This document shows, in pieces, positions 13,132-25,899 of a stretch of 64,000 nt of DNA. The stretch is from Vitis vinifera. Its lineage: Eukaryota; Streptophyta; Magnoliopsida; Vitales; Vitaceae. The stretch is taken from the NCBI RefSeq assembly GCF_030704535.1, contig NC_081811.1, forward strand, positions 5,001,001-5,065,000, in the 5' to 3' direction. The position numbers and the translations under genes are program-made. The notes beneath the pieces were generated by a model. The model had not been told where the DNA came from and did no database searches. It saw only the letters and a list, made by a program, of their open reading frames with translations. Each line of letters begins with the position of its first letter. Position 1 is the first letter of the stretch.

Positions 13132-16100
13132 AAATGTAAAATAAGGAAATTGGATGATTGTTTATGTCCAATGAAGTTTCTCCTACTAATGAGCACTCTG
13201 TTTGGCAGGCTGGAATCAGAACACAGTGACAGCATATTTAGACATCTTTTGAGAGAGGACAAAGGAAGAGCAAATTGATCTATTTAGAACTAAGGATCCC
13301 TAATATAGACACATAACTGGACAGTTCTACACCACTATACAAGTTCTACATGTCTACTTCTAATGCTTCAAGACCCATGTTTTTTATAAGGCTCAGGTAC
13401 AAGATGTTCCTAAAAGGTGGAAAATATAAATAAAAATAAAAAAGTTGCTCTAATCTGCTCATTTCAGCAAAATCTTCCAGAAGAAATAAGAGGAAACTCA
13501 ACAAATCTACTTAAATTATCAAGTGCCACAGATTGAAACAAGCAAGTAACAGAAAATCTACTATAAAAATATACCTGAGCCTCTCCACTGGAACTAGAAG
13601 GTGACTGGGCAGATGCTGAATCAGAATTGCCACTTGTCTGAGGTGGACTTGATTGATGAGAGTCTTGTTGTACCCATGAGGGACATTCAAGAGAACCAGT
13701 CCCCAGATTCTCAGGGACAGGCGATCTCTCCAGATCTTCCATGCCATCATCTGAATCAATATATATGTCATTCAAATCAAAATTATTCAACTTGATCTGC
13801 CCTGCAGTACTGTCTCTCACTTCTGAGTAAACTGGCAGACTGTCTTTAATAGGGAACATAATCCCAGGCTTTCCACAAGAAGTCATTTGCATATTTCCAA
13901 CCCTAGCTTCATCTGCATGTACCCCTTTAGGCAGAATTTCAGATTCAGGTACCTTGAGATGTTTAATAGGCCGTGGGGGAGCTTGAGAACCATTTGGGAG
14001 CAGAGCCGAAACCACTTCTGTATTTCCAACAGAAATCCCATCATTCAGCAGTTGAGATTCCTGAAGGAGCCCTGATATGTTTCTACTCCCATTTGTACCA
14101 CCATAGCTGGCAAGGCTTCTTAAAAGATGGGACAGCAGATCCTGATCCTTAGTCTGATCTGATTTATCATTGGCTGCAATTCATGGAAAACAAAATCACT
14201 GACCAATAAAATATGCTGATCATACCAAAAATTCAGAACAGAATGTAACGAACAGAATTAACCTCACAGACAAAGCAGCCAAAGAATCATTCTTCATTTT
14301 CTTCTTTTTTATTACAAATTGTCATAGCGAGAGAAGGACAAGAGAAAAGTTACGAATCAACAAGTTATGATTATCAGTTTAACATGTATGGAGTTTCAAA
14401 AACCATTGGTTTCATTTTCATTATGTTACTAACACCAAAATATGCAATTTGTGTGACCTATTAAATGTAAGCTCACAATCTATCTCATCATAATATGCTA
14501 AACACGATGCAAGAGTACTTATTGAAACAGCTGCAATTACAAAACAATTCATCTTGAAACCTGAAAACTGGCTTGTGTTTCCATGTACTAGAAGAGAAAA
14601 ATAGTTTTCCAATTTGTGTAGTGAATGGGCCAAAAAAGAATTTTTTTTTTTTTTATAAAAAAAAAGTGCTTTTTGCACTGCCTTGGACTGCATTTAAATC
14701 ACTGCAAGATAGTGGCTCCAGGATAGAGGTTTCAACTTTACAAGCCGTACAGTTACTATGACTCACAGTAGAAAGTAAAAATTAAACAGTAGAAACAACA
14801 GTACAAAACAAGGCCTTCCGATCAAGGGGAAAAAAATTATGGTCCACTTTGCTTTTGTCTGAGTCGAGAGGAACCATTCTAAAATCTTGATAATGTTCTT
14901 CACTCAAATGCCTGTGTTTGGCAGTGAAGAGCAAATTCAACAACAGATAAGCCATGAAGTCTGTACAGTTAATGATCATTAATAAACTTAGGGGAGTCAC
15001 AAAAAGCAGTACCCATGAGCAGGCTTGTCCCTTGTTTAATCCTTCAGATAAAGCATGTAACAACAGATAATCCATGAAGTCTGTACAGTTAATAATCATT
15101 AATAAACTTAGAGGAGTCACAAAAAGCAGTACCCATGAGTGGGCTTGTCCCTTGTTTAATCCTTCAGTTAAATCATGTACAGACATCAAAAGCATCAGCT
15201 AAATTCAACTAATACCAAACACTAAAAGGTGGCTTTTCAATGTATCATTAACCAATTCACTTCATCAACTTCTAAGAGAGGCTTCAGATTCTTAACTTTT
15301 AACATGATTCACCTTATCAAGTATCAAAATCATAGCAAGGATACAATGAAAGAATGTGAAGGAATGCTGTTAGGAAATAGAGATTTGATAAAGAAAATGG
15401 TAGTTGATGGTGATGTACAATCACAGGTAAGTAATACAAAATATGAAAAACAATAAATTAAGGAACTACCATCTCATCCTCCCATCTGCTACAAAGTTTT
15501 CAACTAAATACTATGCCCTTGAGGTTCATAACAAAATGATTAAACAAGCAACTTCCCAGCAATCTAATCTGAAGTTTTATTGCACAAAGTAGCAAAACAA
15601 GGGAGAATCAAAATGATCAAGATACTAAGAGAAGAAAAAATTCACACAAAATAGAGGGAAAAGTGTTGAGTTACTCACAATGCATGTTGGAAAGTATCCT
15701 CAGTAAACTTATCAAGAGATAACCACTAGCCTGATCATCATTCAAGGAATTTCCATTACCGGCAGCATCTGGATGTGTCTTCCTCCTCCGTTTATTATGG
15801 CCAGCTAAACGTCTCCGACAACTCCTTTTCCCCTCATCAAACTCTTGAAGGACATGAAACCTGCCAACAAATTTAAAAATAGCATCTAAATGCAGAACCT
15901 TTTCCAGAATCAGGTTTCCATAAAAGAAACCTTTTTTCCATAGATATATCTGCATAAAAGGAACTTCTGATGTTGATATAACAAACTTATCAAACTAGAA
16001 ACTTTAGGAAACTCTAGGAAGCCAAAAGGCACTGACTTAGATTGCATTGCACAAGAAAAGGATTGATTCAACAGCTTGGATCTCAACGCAAGTAAAATGC

Positions 16101-16780
16101 ATAATAATACAACATATTCTACTAGGTTGTACAATATCATAGACGCATATATTAACAGTTTGTGCGATCTGAAGAACAAAAACTTACCTACTACACTGCT
16201 GACAGAATCGTTGCATATCATTTCCCACCAGGGCGCAACCGGCCTTTGAATGCATCTCACAGACCTTATGTCGTCTGTGATAATCCTTGGCTTTGCTTAG
16301 ATCAGCCCCACAGTCCTCTACCTGACAAACAGCGCGACTGGAACTAACTCCAGCCAATTTGGTCTTCTTCCCACTTGTCCCTTCCCAATTTCCCACCTCC
16401 CTTTCAGAAACCGAATGTCCATGCCCACCAAGCTTTAGAGAAAGAGTCCCAGTTTCATCATTGTCGTCTTGGACAACGATAACCCTCCTACGTTTCTCCA
16501 ATTCCCTTTTCCTTTTCTCAATTCCAAGATTCACTTCATCAGAACACGAAGAAGAACTGTTAGAGGAACCCCCAGTCACTGGAATTGCCGAGCCATGTGG
16601 GAAAAATTGCTGGCTCGTGTAATCTGAGGGCACTGGATTCATGGGACTGGCTATGAAAAGATCACCATCCCATTTCCACTCATTCGAATCCCATTCCGAA
16701 CTCCTCTTCCCCACCACACGCAAATCAGAAGTCCCGATACCATAGAAATGGTGAGCTTCACCCCCAATTTTAGCCTCCAT
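8468..16780 (-). CDS. SPL1/SPL12-like: SQUAMOSA promoter-binding-like protein, SPL1/SPL12 type
   Basis: Nuclear transcription factor whose SBP domain binds GTAC-core sites. Ten coding exons in transcription order: 16780-16188, 15860-15679, 14173-13575, 12373-12299, 12207-12100, 12003-11886, 11739-11598, 11455-11305, 10211-9576, 8914-8468. All junctions are GT-AG and keep phase, giving 1016 aa. The SBP domain is residues 151-228 with the Cys/His zinc ligands ([28 protein letters not shown]) and an overlapping bipartite nuclear signal at 209-225; it is split after CQQCS, as usual in the family. Residues near 785-900 include an ankyrin-like stretch ([11 protein letters not shown]). A hydrophobic segment at about 972-993 is a possible membrane helix, as in large SPLs. 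I saw no miR156 target, which fits the large-SPL clade. Arabidopsis SPL1 and SPL12 act in heat tolerance of inflorescences; the same role here is inference. Confidence 0.96.
13099..13130. repeat. (CT)16 microsatellite in SPL intron 3
   Basis: A perfect run of CT dinucleotides lies in the third coding intron of the minus-strand SPL gene. Open frames across it encode only Arg-Glu or Leu-Ser runs and are artefacts. Its purity makes it a likely polymorphic marker. Confidence 0.97.
14941..15180. repeat. 120-bp tandem duplication in SPL intron 2
   Basis: Copies 14941-15060 and 15061-15180 are exactly 120 bp each with eight mismatches by eye and no gap. They abut directly. Both begin with caacagataa and include the ccatgaagtctgtacagtt block. 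Confidence 0.97.
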
Positions 16781-17340
16781 TGATCAAACCCAGAAATCAA
16801 AACCACCCAAATCCACAAAACAGAACCCCAAAGCAGACGACAACAGTACAAACCCAGAAAAAATAAAACCCAATTCCACAGAGATCAGAGCTCAAAACCC
16901 CCAAACAACACAAACCCTTACTTCAACTAATCAGCCTCAGTTCTCCCCCAAAAGTCCAGAAACAGTACACCCACACACCCATGGTTCCAATTCAGAGCAA
17001 CCCACATGCCCAATTGGCCCTAATCACCAAAAACCCCTTCAAACTCAATCAGACAAACACCCAACACCATCAATCCCAATTTTCAGCACCAACTCTCCGC
17101 ATTAAAAAATTAAAAACAAAAAATCCACACAACCCCAACAGCCAAGAGCAATTCAACAAGTAAAACACAAAAAGAACACACTCACAAGAAGGAAAGCAGC
17201 GAGATCCCCAGTTGCCGGAAGACACCGGAAAGCAGGCAGTAGTGAAAGAGAGTCAAGTTGAGAGGAGAGATGGCGAAAGGTTCGGAAGATGTGAAAGTGC
17301 GTGGCTTTGTTTTGTGGGAGTACTGTGGAGGAATTAATCA
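16781..17340 (-). promoter_or_regulatory. SPL 5' leader, probably with a leader intron
   Basis: Upstream of the ATG at 16780 the minus strand is pyrimidine-rich. A good donor (ttcttgtgagtg) puts a leader-exon end at 17186. A possible acceptor is at 16892/16891 (ttttgag, then ctctgatc). CT-rich sequence at 17190-17300 looks like transcribed leader. No TATA box was identified. The leader intron is inferred from splice motifs only. Confidence 0.45.
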
Positions 17341-19999
17341 ATTAAGGTCAGGCCACCACCACCATCCCCAAACCTCCTGGGTCCCACTCCTCACACCGCG
17401 TGTTTCTTTCTATTAAAAATTCCCAAAACAAAAACTAATAATAATTATTTGTACAATTATGATTTATTCATTTCAGAAAGAAGAAACTGAAGAAAAGAAA
17501 AAAAAAAAAAAAAAGATGCTTCACTTTTTGTTGGAAAATGGAGATGGGTTTTGGGCACATGCGGCATCAAGTGGAAATGGTGAAGTTGGTTTTGGTTGGG
17601 GTCTTTGATTTTTGAGCTTCAGGAAATCAGTGGAGTCTGCGCTTGGATGCACTCTGCCTCTCTCCCCCCTCTCTCTCTCCCTCTCCTCCTCTTTCTAATT
17701 GGTCCAGACTCCAGACAGGCCAGAGTGTGATCACAGGCGTTTTGTCCTCGTCTCAGTACCGTAATCGTTTTCACTTTGATTTTTTTAGTAAGGCCAATTC
17801 ATCTTTTGAAGTCTACCAAACTCAAACCAAACGTTGCTTATAAATTTTTAGATTTATTTCTTTTATTTCTTTATAATAGAGATTCCTTATTGAAAATATT
17901 GAAAAAAAAAATCTTTTAATATTACTAAAAAAATTATTTATATAGCAATGAACTTTCAATCACAGATACATCAATTTTAAGTCTAAAGATTCTCATAACT
18001 TTAAAACGTGTCTAAACATACATAACGTCACGAATTATTTCATTTATTCTCGTACTAAGAAAAAATTTATAATCTTTTATGAGTTTTTCTTAAATTTATA
18101 GATTTATTTTAAAGTCATAAAATTTTTTAAATTAAAATTGATAATATTTACACTATTGAAAGTGGATCGTTGCAATTTCAAAACTAAATACTTAAATTTT
18201 TGTAGTAGTTGTGCATAGAGCAAAAAATATAGCTTAAATGGCATTAATCTCTTGGTACTGTTGGTGCCAGAATGTCTGCTATTTCATGCAAGTCTTTAAT
18301 TTGAAGTAGTTACACTTAGCATTAAATCTTTCTATTTTCTTATTTTTCTCACTTTTAAAACCCAAAACACTTGAAAAAAAATTATAAAAGTGAAGAGTTA
18401 GGAAGAAGCAGCATCACTAGGAGCACATCAATAAATATTGTCTAATAATTTATATCATGATGTGGTCTTTGAACATTGACTATAAATAAAGTGTATTATC
18501 TACTTTATATTCCAACTCTTTATTCTTCCTTGACTTTTCACCATTAGAGGGCTTTTTCTAATTTGTCCGTATTAGGGAGTTGATTTTTAATTTTTATTTG
18601 TTGGCTTCATATCCATAATTTAAAAATAATAATATAAAAGTTTTACGAAACATAAAATGACCCGTGAGGATAGTCCAATTAATCAAGACGAATATTAGAA
18701 AATATAGTCTCAATAAATGACATATTGTCCTAACTTTAAATCTTATTACTAATGATATTTTGAATTTATCCGATGCTAATTGTTATTGGATGTCACATCC
18801 CGAGGTTTGGGTCCCTATAAAACCTTAGGAAAAAGTATTTTAATCACATAAATGTGAAGAAGATTAGCCCATGATGATATAAAGAATACATGTACATATT
18901 AAAGAAAGAAGGTTGGGTAGAAGGAAATGATTATCAAATAAAGAGTGGAAAAGGTACCAAGAGCTTCCATAATAAAATCATACTAAATATTTTAATTGAA
19001 AAGAGATCAAATCATTATTGACTTTACACGGTTGTATAAATCTAAAGTATGTCTCTCTTACTATTTATTTTCAAAGTATCCCAATCAACCCATTATTGTA
19101 TGTTTTCTTAAACCATCAAATTTGTTATGGTTTTATGATGAGCCCAAATGCACTCAAATTTCAACTATTTGGTTGTGTTTGGTAACTATTTTAAAAAATA
19201 ATTAAAAATAAATTTTTATAAAATAAAAGTCTATTTAAGAACATGAAATATTTTTAACATATTTTTAATATATTTTAAAAATAATTTTTATATTCGATAT
19301 TTTATTTTTAATCATTCTACATTACTTATATAATTATTTTCTAAACCAACCTTTAAAAAACAAATGAAAATAATAAAAAATATTAATTGAAAATATATTT
19401 TATTGTTTTTTAATTTAAAAAAATAGAAAATTATTTTAAAAAACAATTGACAAATATGAGCATTTTATGAAATAATAAAAATAAGTGGAAATAGGTGTGT
19501 AATAAATTTAAATTTGGTAGCTAATGTTGTGGGTTGGGCATAGGAAATGGATATGATGGAAGCAATATTTAATGGTAGGAATTTACTTTAAGGTACATGA
19601 AAATTGAAGGAAACAGGCTGGAATCTGGAGATGAGAGAGACAGTTACCTCACCCAAGGGCCGGACAAAGAAAAACATCAAATCATAGAGCCAATTGGGTA
19701 TCTAATCACAGTAGATGATGGTTAATGCACTGTCCTCCATGTCTACCATGGCTGCCTCTCTTCTCTCTTCTCTCAGGAAAATTTGAGAAGTAGTAGTACA
19801 ACACTAGTGTTCAATTAATAATAGTAGGAAGATGCCGAGTCAAAATCTCCATATCAAGATTCCAAGTCGAAATCTACATTATCGGATAACGATACAAACC
19901 CAATGATACCTTGAAATGCGCAATGTCACCACCGATTGATGTTGCCTTTCCTTCCAAAAAAGAAGTATTCGACACGTTAACGTGTGGTTGGGGAATTAA
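17341..19999. other. Gene-free AT-rich DNA upstream of SPL
   Basis: No coding frame resembles a known protein. The first few hundred bases probably carry the SPL promoter. At about 19165-19465 a stretch starting gtgtttggtaactatttt and ending in an imperfect inverted copy (aaaaaacaattgacaaa) looks like a small MITE of about 300 bp; I could not define its ends. Confidence 0.45.
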
Positions 20000-20074
20000 G
20001 GTGTGTTTGCTTTTCTACTCAATAAAAATAAAATAAAATATTTAATTAAAAGTAACTTAACATAAACTAAAATA

Positions 20075-20804
20075 AGAGCTCGTTTCGCAGTGATTTTTAA
20101 AAGTGTTTTTACCCTTAAAAACACTTTTAAGTGTTTTTGGAATGAAAATAAAGTGTTTGGCAAATTTTAAAAAACACTTTTAAAAATCTGGAAAAACACT
20201 TGAAGTGATTTTTAGAGAATCACTTGACAGGTGTTTTTTAAAAAAAAACACTTCAATTTTTTTGAAATATTCCAAAAATGCCCCCCAATGATAAATCAAT
20301 TAGAAAAATCTTTTTTCTTTTTTAAAAATTAATAGGTGGTCATATATTGTTTTACTTTTAAAATTATCTTTTATTCAATCTTTTTTTTTTATTGATTTAG
20401 ATGTTTTTTGTAAATATTTTTTAAAATTTTAGTATAGTGATAAAAAATTATTATTTTTAATTAGAAAAGTCTTTTTTTTTTTATAGAAATTAATAGGTAA
20501 TCATATATTGTTTTAATTTTAAAATTATCTTTTATTCAATGTTATTTTTTTAGTGATTTAGATGTTTTTTCATTAATAAAAAGTTTTTTTTGTTTATCAT
20601 ACCATTTTTTTTTAATTAAAATTGTATGTCCTTTTTGATAATTTATTAATATTAAAAGTGTTTTTATATTTATACAATATATTATCAAAAACATTTTAGA
20701 ATCATTTTATCTGATTATCATAAAAGTGTTTTTCACAAAAACACTATAGCAGAAAACACTTCAAATAAAAACACTTCCACTAGAATCACTACCAAACGGG
20801 CTCT
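20075..20804. mobile_element. hAT-like MITE, about 730 bp
   Basis: The left end agagctcgtttcgcagtgat and the right end, read inverted, agagcccgtttggtagtgat form terminal inverted repeats with a few mismatches. Runs of aaaacactt/aagtgtttt recur inside in both orientations, so the single strand would fold extensively. Flanks share only aaata, so an 8-bp hAT duplication is not proven. No transposase frame is present. Confidence 0.75.
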
Positions 20805-20947
20805 AAATATATCAATTTGATTATTTAGAATAAATTTTAAATTAATTTTATCAAATAACTTTAATATTTAAAGTAAGAATTACATAATAGGTTTTAAGTC
20901 AATAAATTTTAACTATAATTTAACTTTAAACCAACTTAAATTACTAA

Positions 20948-21222
20948 GGTGTTTGTTTTTTTGACTTTTTGTTAAAAACCATTTAGTTTTAGAATTTAGG
21001 TTGTTTGTTTTTTTACTTTTTCATGACTTATTATAAACTTTTTACTAAATAGAAAAAGTCAAAATATGTGGCTTTTTCTAAATAGAAAAAATAACATAAT
21101 GATTTTTTTTTACTTTTTAATACTTAATAGAAATAAAATACTACAAAAACAAACAACCTAATATTTAATACTATTAAGTATTAAGGTTCTATTTAGAATT
21201 AAGTAAAAAAACAAACACCACC
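20948..21222. mobile_element. Tourist-like MITE (outer), 275 bp
   Basis: Termini ggtgtttgttttttt and, inverted, ggtggtgtttgttttttt match, and TAA lies on both sides (20945-20947 and 21223-21225), the target duplication expected of PIF/Harbinger elements. The related copy near 26200-26346 lacks this insertion and so acts as an empty-site paralogue. A second, smaller element lies inside. Confidence 0.75.
20999..21158. mobile_element. Tourist-like MITE (inner), 160 bp
   Basis: Inside the outer MITE a second pair of ends, ggttgtttgttttttta and inverted ggttgtttgtttttgtag, is flanked by TTA on the left (20996-20998) and TAA on the right (21159-21161). It resembles the outer element's termini, so it is either a self-insertion of a sister family or a terminal duplication. 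Confidence 0.6.
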
Positions 21223-21255
21223 TAAATAATAAATATTAAGTTTTACTAAATACTC

Positions 21256-23309
21256 TCTTAATAAAACTCGTAAGAGTTATATTATTTACCCCTTATACCC
21301 GCTTACTATGATTTTATTGGTGTCTAATGTTTGAAACATGCTATAGAGAATTGAAATGAGAATTACTTTTAATTTGATTAACTTTTGACCTTATCTTACT
21401 TTTATTTTTATTCTCATGTACAAAATGTGGACCCCAACTCGAGTGAAAGGGCGATCATTAATTATCATAGTTTTAAAATATTTCACCTATTATCATACCA
21501 ATTGCTACTCATCGGGGAACTTTTTTTAATTATAATATCATTCTAATTTTTTGTTTTAATATTTTAGCACTTTAATGAAGCATATATTCAATGTAATTTG
21601 TTGTTATAATTTTAATTCAAAGCCAAAATTTAAAATTAATAAAATTCTAATGCATTGATTCGATCATTGGAACTTGCACTTGAAATTTTGTAACTATCGA
21701 ACTTACAATTCTAACTTAGGTGTAAAATTTGTACCTACCGAACTTGTAATTTTGGTCATTAAAAATATATAATGAAATTTAGGTCATTGAATCAAAGTAT
21801 AAATATATGAAATTAAGGTACAAATGAATAAGATCGAGATACAAATAAATAAGATAAGATATAAAGTAAAGAGATTCAGGTTAAGTACAAAATAAATGAG
21901 ATCAAATTATACATGCGACATATTGTGATAGGTTCCACTCTTTACCATGTAGTGATTCAATAATGTAGCATGAGTCACAATTTTAATTCATAGCACTATA
22001 ATTTAAGACATGATTTCATATAAATTAAACAATACTTCTATAGAATTATGCTTCTTCGTACACCCTTTCTTTATAAGACTAGAAATGATTTTATTACAAT
22101 TTCTTAAATACAAGTAAAAAGTCCGTTAGGTTATTTTTTATTTTAGAAAAATATTGAGAAAAAAAATTAAGAAAAATGATTTTATTATGGAAAAAATAAA
22201 ATAGAAATAAAATTAGTTAGAAATTTATATATTTTTAAATGATTTAATCTTTATTAGAAAATTTAAAATAAGTTTAAGGAACCAAATATAGCTTTTAAAA
22301 AATAATTTTTTATACTTTAAAAAGTCAATCAAAATAGGACAACTATAGACAACAAATCGTTCAACTGTTTGGTAGTTTTTTCAAGGGAGGATGTGTAGTG
22401 GTAGGCACATGGTGAACCGGCAGAACCAAACCCGACAGACAGATCTCCTCCAATTCTACAAAATTCAAAGCCTCTTTTCCCCTTTTGTTTTTGTGTGTGT
22501 GTGGAGATGGGGGTGGAAGTTTTATGTCCATAATGACCCACATGGAACAACTAATTGTTTGGTAAACATGCCATCTCAACTCAGAAAGGGCGTTGGTGGG
22601 TAAAGAAATTGCAACATGCATAGTTTGTTTTGGGAAACCTTCCAACCTGACAGCCTCCTTCCAATATTATTTTTGCTGATGAAATGGGTGGGACAATGGG
22701 AGCTTAAACTATGGTCTAGATTCCACAAAGTGATTCATGGATACGACAATTTTGACTTGCTAACTCATGTACAATTACAAATTTTTATATGGTTTATTAA
22801 ATTGAATTGAGGAGAACCAATTGATAATCTTCATATGAATTTGAAACAACTTTTTCCTAAGCGTATTTTTTCTTATTGAAAGGTTGGTTCTAGAATGAAG
22901 AATGGGATTAGCAGACAATACCATAAGATTGTGATATTAATATTGAAACTCTAATTATCAATTTTTCTAAAAGTTTAAACTTTTTAACATATGGAGAGAT
23001 ATAGAGAGACGTGGGAGAAAAAAACAAATACATGCAAATAGTCCTTTTTGGGCTTCTAAACATATAAATGGATAAACAAATGTATAAATTGCAAAGAGGT
23101 GATTCAAACGCATGATCTCCTATCAAACCAAGTTCTAATACCATATTAAATTATTAATTTTTCTGAAAGTTTAAGTTTGTAGGATTTAAATCCGAAATGT
23201 ATATCATGCTTTTTAACAACCAAATAGTAGGTTCTTTGAGTTTTTAAATTCTTGAGTTTAAAACAAGAAGAAACCACAACTATAAGACTTTAAGACAAGT
23301 ACGGACAAG
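21256..23309. other. Gene-free AT-rich DNA
   Basis: I see no coding similarity and no well-defined repeat. The region between 22390 and 22700 is less AT-rich than its surroundings and contains a short GT run near 22490-22502, but none of its open frames shows conserved features. Confidence 0.4.
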
Positions 23310-24000
23310 GTTTCTACATTTTGCTTCTATGATCGAAAGAAACTATGTGTTGTTTCTTAGAACAATGAAATACCATGTTACATCTCAAAAATATGTAGAA
23401 ACCAATAGTAGACTTTCTATCATCGGGATTACTACCCCCATCAACATCAAAAAATCTAATTAAATTCAAGTGACTTAACTTTTTCAAAATGATGTTAAAT
23501 TCCATTGTACCCTTTGAAAATCTCAAGATGTGCTTGATTATCTTTCAATGTGTATCCAGGGGATTTTGCTGGCAAACTGTATCAACACAAAAAAAACTTT
23601 GTTCTTATAATTGTGATGATTGGAGTGCTCCCAAAAAATTTGTTATATTCTTGACAATTAGAGATATGATCACCCTTCTTAGCAATGGGCTAGATCATTA
23701 GAGTTTTCAACATGTTGGGATTATTCATCTTTATTATCTCAAGCAAATTAGTAATATGTTTCTTTTATGACAAATGAATGTAATCATCAACTTGTTTGAA
23801 TTTTATACCCAAAAAGTAACTTAAAGGACTCATATTGTTTTATGAAAAAGCATAGTTGAGATGAGAAATCAATTTTCTCAATTCATGTGAATCATTTCTC
23901 AGAAGTATTATATCATTTGTATACATGCATAACGATAAATATAGAAGACTTGCCCTTGAATCTCATAAATAATGATTGATCACCCCTTGATGAAATAAAA
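23310..24000 (-). pseudogene. Ty1/copia pol relic (reverse transcriptase to RNase H)
   Basis: On the minus strand, fragments in copia order are readable across several frames: near 23900 a remnant of the reverse transcriptase active-site region (NDIILL in place of VDDIILTG), then SYFLGIKFKQ near 23800, and an RNase H remnant at 23314-23526 with NPDDRKSTIGFYIFL and SKKQH. Stops and frameshifts break it throughout. No LTRs were found around it. It belongs to a different, older insertion than the element at 55-61 kb. Confidence 0.75.
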
Positions 24001-24434
24001 CCGAATTGACACAAACATAACCAAAGGCTATGTCTAGAGACTATACTATTAGGATTTCCCATAATTTTGAAAATCTACCCGTGTCCCACAATTTTCCTAT
24101 TAAGATTGGTACACTTATAATTTGGATTAGAGAAAATAAATCGAAGTAAACATAGAAAAAATTATCTATAATTGACACACAAAATCTAAAGCCATTTTAT
24201 GCTATAATCGGAGATGAACTAAATATCAAATCCAACCAATTACAAAGTTGTATAGATAGTGTTAGAACTAGAAAATAGTAATTTATGACTCTTTCCTAAT
24301 GTAGTATAAATAGAAAGAGTTTTATTGAATTCAAATGATATTTATAATGTGAGAAAACTCTAATTAGAACTTTTGGTGTTGGGTAACCTAGCTTGTTATG
24401 CTAGAGTTCAAAAGAGTAAGAAACTAAAATACAT

Positions 24435-24469
24435 CCCCTCCCCCCCCCCCCCCCCGCCCCCCCCCCCCC
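24435..24469. repeat. Poly(C) tract followed by poly(A)
   Basis: A run of about 35 C with a single G is followed directly by nine A. Such tracts are prone to length error in assembly and in the genome. No function is inferred. Confidence 0.9.
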
Positions 24470-25899
24470 AAAAAAAAAGGCAAATTCTAAAGAGTGGTTG
24501 CTATATTATCATTCAAAAACGAGGAATAGGAGACATTAGACAACAAAACAAAAGACAATTTGATTAAGACATTTAAACTTTATGTAGTTTCACTACACTA
24601 GGACATGTTAAATTTGTAGAATCCACCACTAAAGGTACATTGAAGGAAGATTGCCTTGATTGCTTGGTCTTTCACAAGACAAACACATTATTATTTTTTG
24701 CAAATTGAGAAAAAAATAAATTTTTTCATGATTAAGGGCACATGAACTGAATTTTGAAGAGATAAAATTCTAGAATTATAATTTGAATTTGAGACAATTG
24801 AAGAATGATCAATATGCGAGATGGACAAACTCTTATCTTTTACCATATGGATGTTGTTTAGCCCATGATAATAATGAAAAGAAAGATAATTCAGACAATT
24901 GGTGATGTAACTTATTATTTTAGAATCTAGATATTAGTAAATATCATTTTCATGATAAAAAATAAGAAATATTAAAGGAGGTTTTTACTTTACAAAAGAA
25001 AAGAAAGAGAAAATATTAAGTTATTTTACTAGGAGTTCTTTTTCAAATTTTTATTTTTATTTTTCTAAATGGGCAAATAAAATTCCCATTGCCTTTTGTC
25101 AAAAGTCCAAAAAAGGAAAAAAAAAAAGAAAAAGAAATGAAGAAAAAATGGTTTATGTAATATTTGTAACATGCAAAGTATTAAAGGAAAGAAAAATATG
25201 TTGAATAATTTAAAATCTTTTATTGAATTCATTGAGAAAAATGTGAAGAACAATCTTATTTAATATAAATTATTTAAAAAATTATACAATTTCAAATTTT
25301 TTTCTTTTTATATAAATAAAAAAATGAAACTTTTATTTTATTTTTTCAATTGTTTTCATTATCATTTTTCTTGTACTTCCCCATAATTCTATTTGGACCA
25401 TGGACTGAATTAAAGGAAAGAGTAAAAATAGGTAAGAACCAATATGAAATTTGTTACTTAATTTTCCAAGGGAGGAAAAATAATATAATAAAATTAAAAA
25501 GTTTATATATTATTAAATTCTTTATTCCTTATACAAGAGAGAAAAAATGAGATTCATTTTTTCAAAAAAATAAATAAGAAACTATATATTGAATTTAAAT
25601 TTACTTTTTTTTTTTCCTTTTTCCCCTTCTATTTCCTTAACTTTATAGTAAAATCATACCAATAATGCAAATCTTCATTGATATTATTTTAAGGAATCCA
25701 AGATCTCTTATTTAATTTATCATGAAAAAAAGCAAGGGAAAAAAATGTAATAAGATCGGAAAGTTTATGTATTATCAAATTTTTCTTAAGGAGAAATAAA
25801 TTTTCAAAAATAGATATTGAATTTATTTATTTTATTTCTTTATTTTATATCCTTCAAGGTAATTTTAAGTTTATTAATTTTTTTTGGTAAAAACGAGTT

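Larger units (their letters stand above)
20000..21255. mobile_element. AT-rich repeat hosting nested insertions
   Basis: Segments at 20827-20947 and 21226-21255, read together, match the stretch at about 26200-26346 closely (shared taaattttaa, attttatcaaa, aagttttaagtcaa and tattaagttttac blocks in order). The host is interrupted by the element at 20948-21222. The part near 20040-20074 resembles about 25980-26020, so the element at 20075-20804 may also sit inside the same repeat. The host family is unidentified. Confidence 0.6.

Noticed and set aside
12788-13278. Open frames rich in Arg-Glu or Leu-Ser
   Set aside because: They are translations of the (CT)16 microsatellite inside SPL intron 3.
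8468-16780. miR156 target site in the SPL gene
   Set aside because: Small SPLs carry a site encoding ALSLLS; I did not find it in the exons, as expected for the SPL1/SPL12 group.
22329-22810. Cluster of short open frames in less AT-rich DNA
   Set aside because: No conserved motif, no consistent exon structure, and conflicting frames on both strands.
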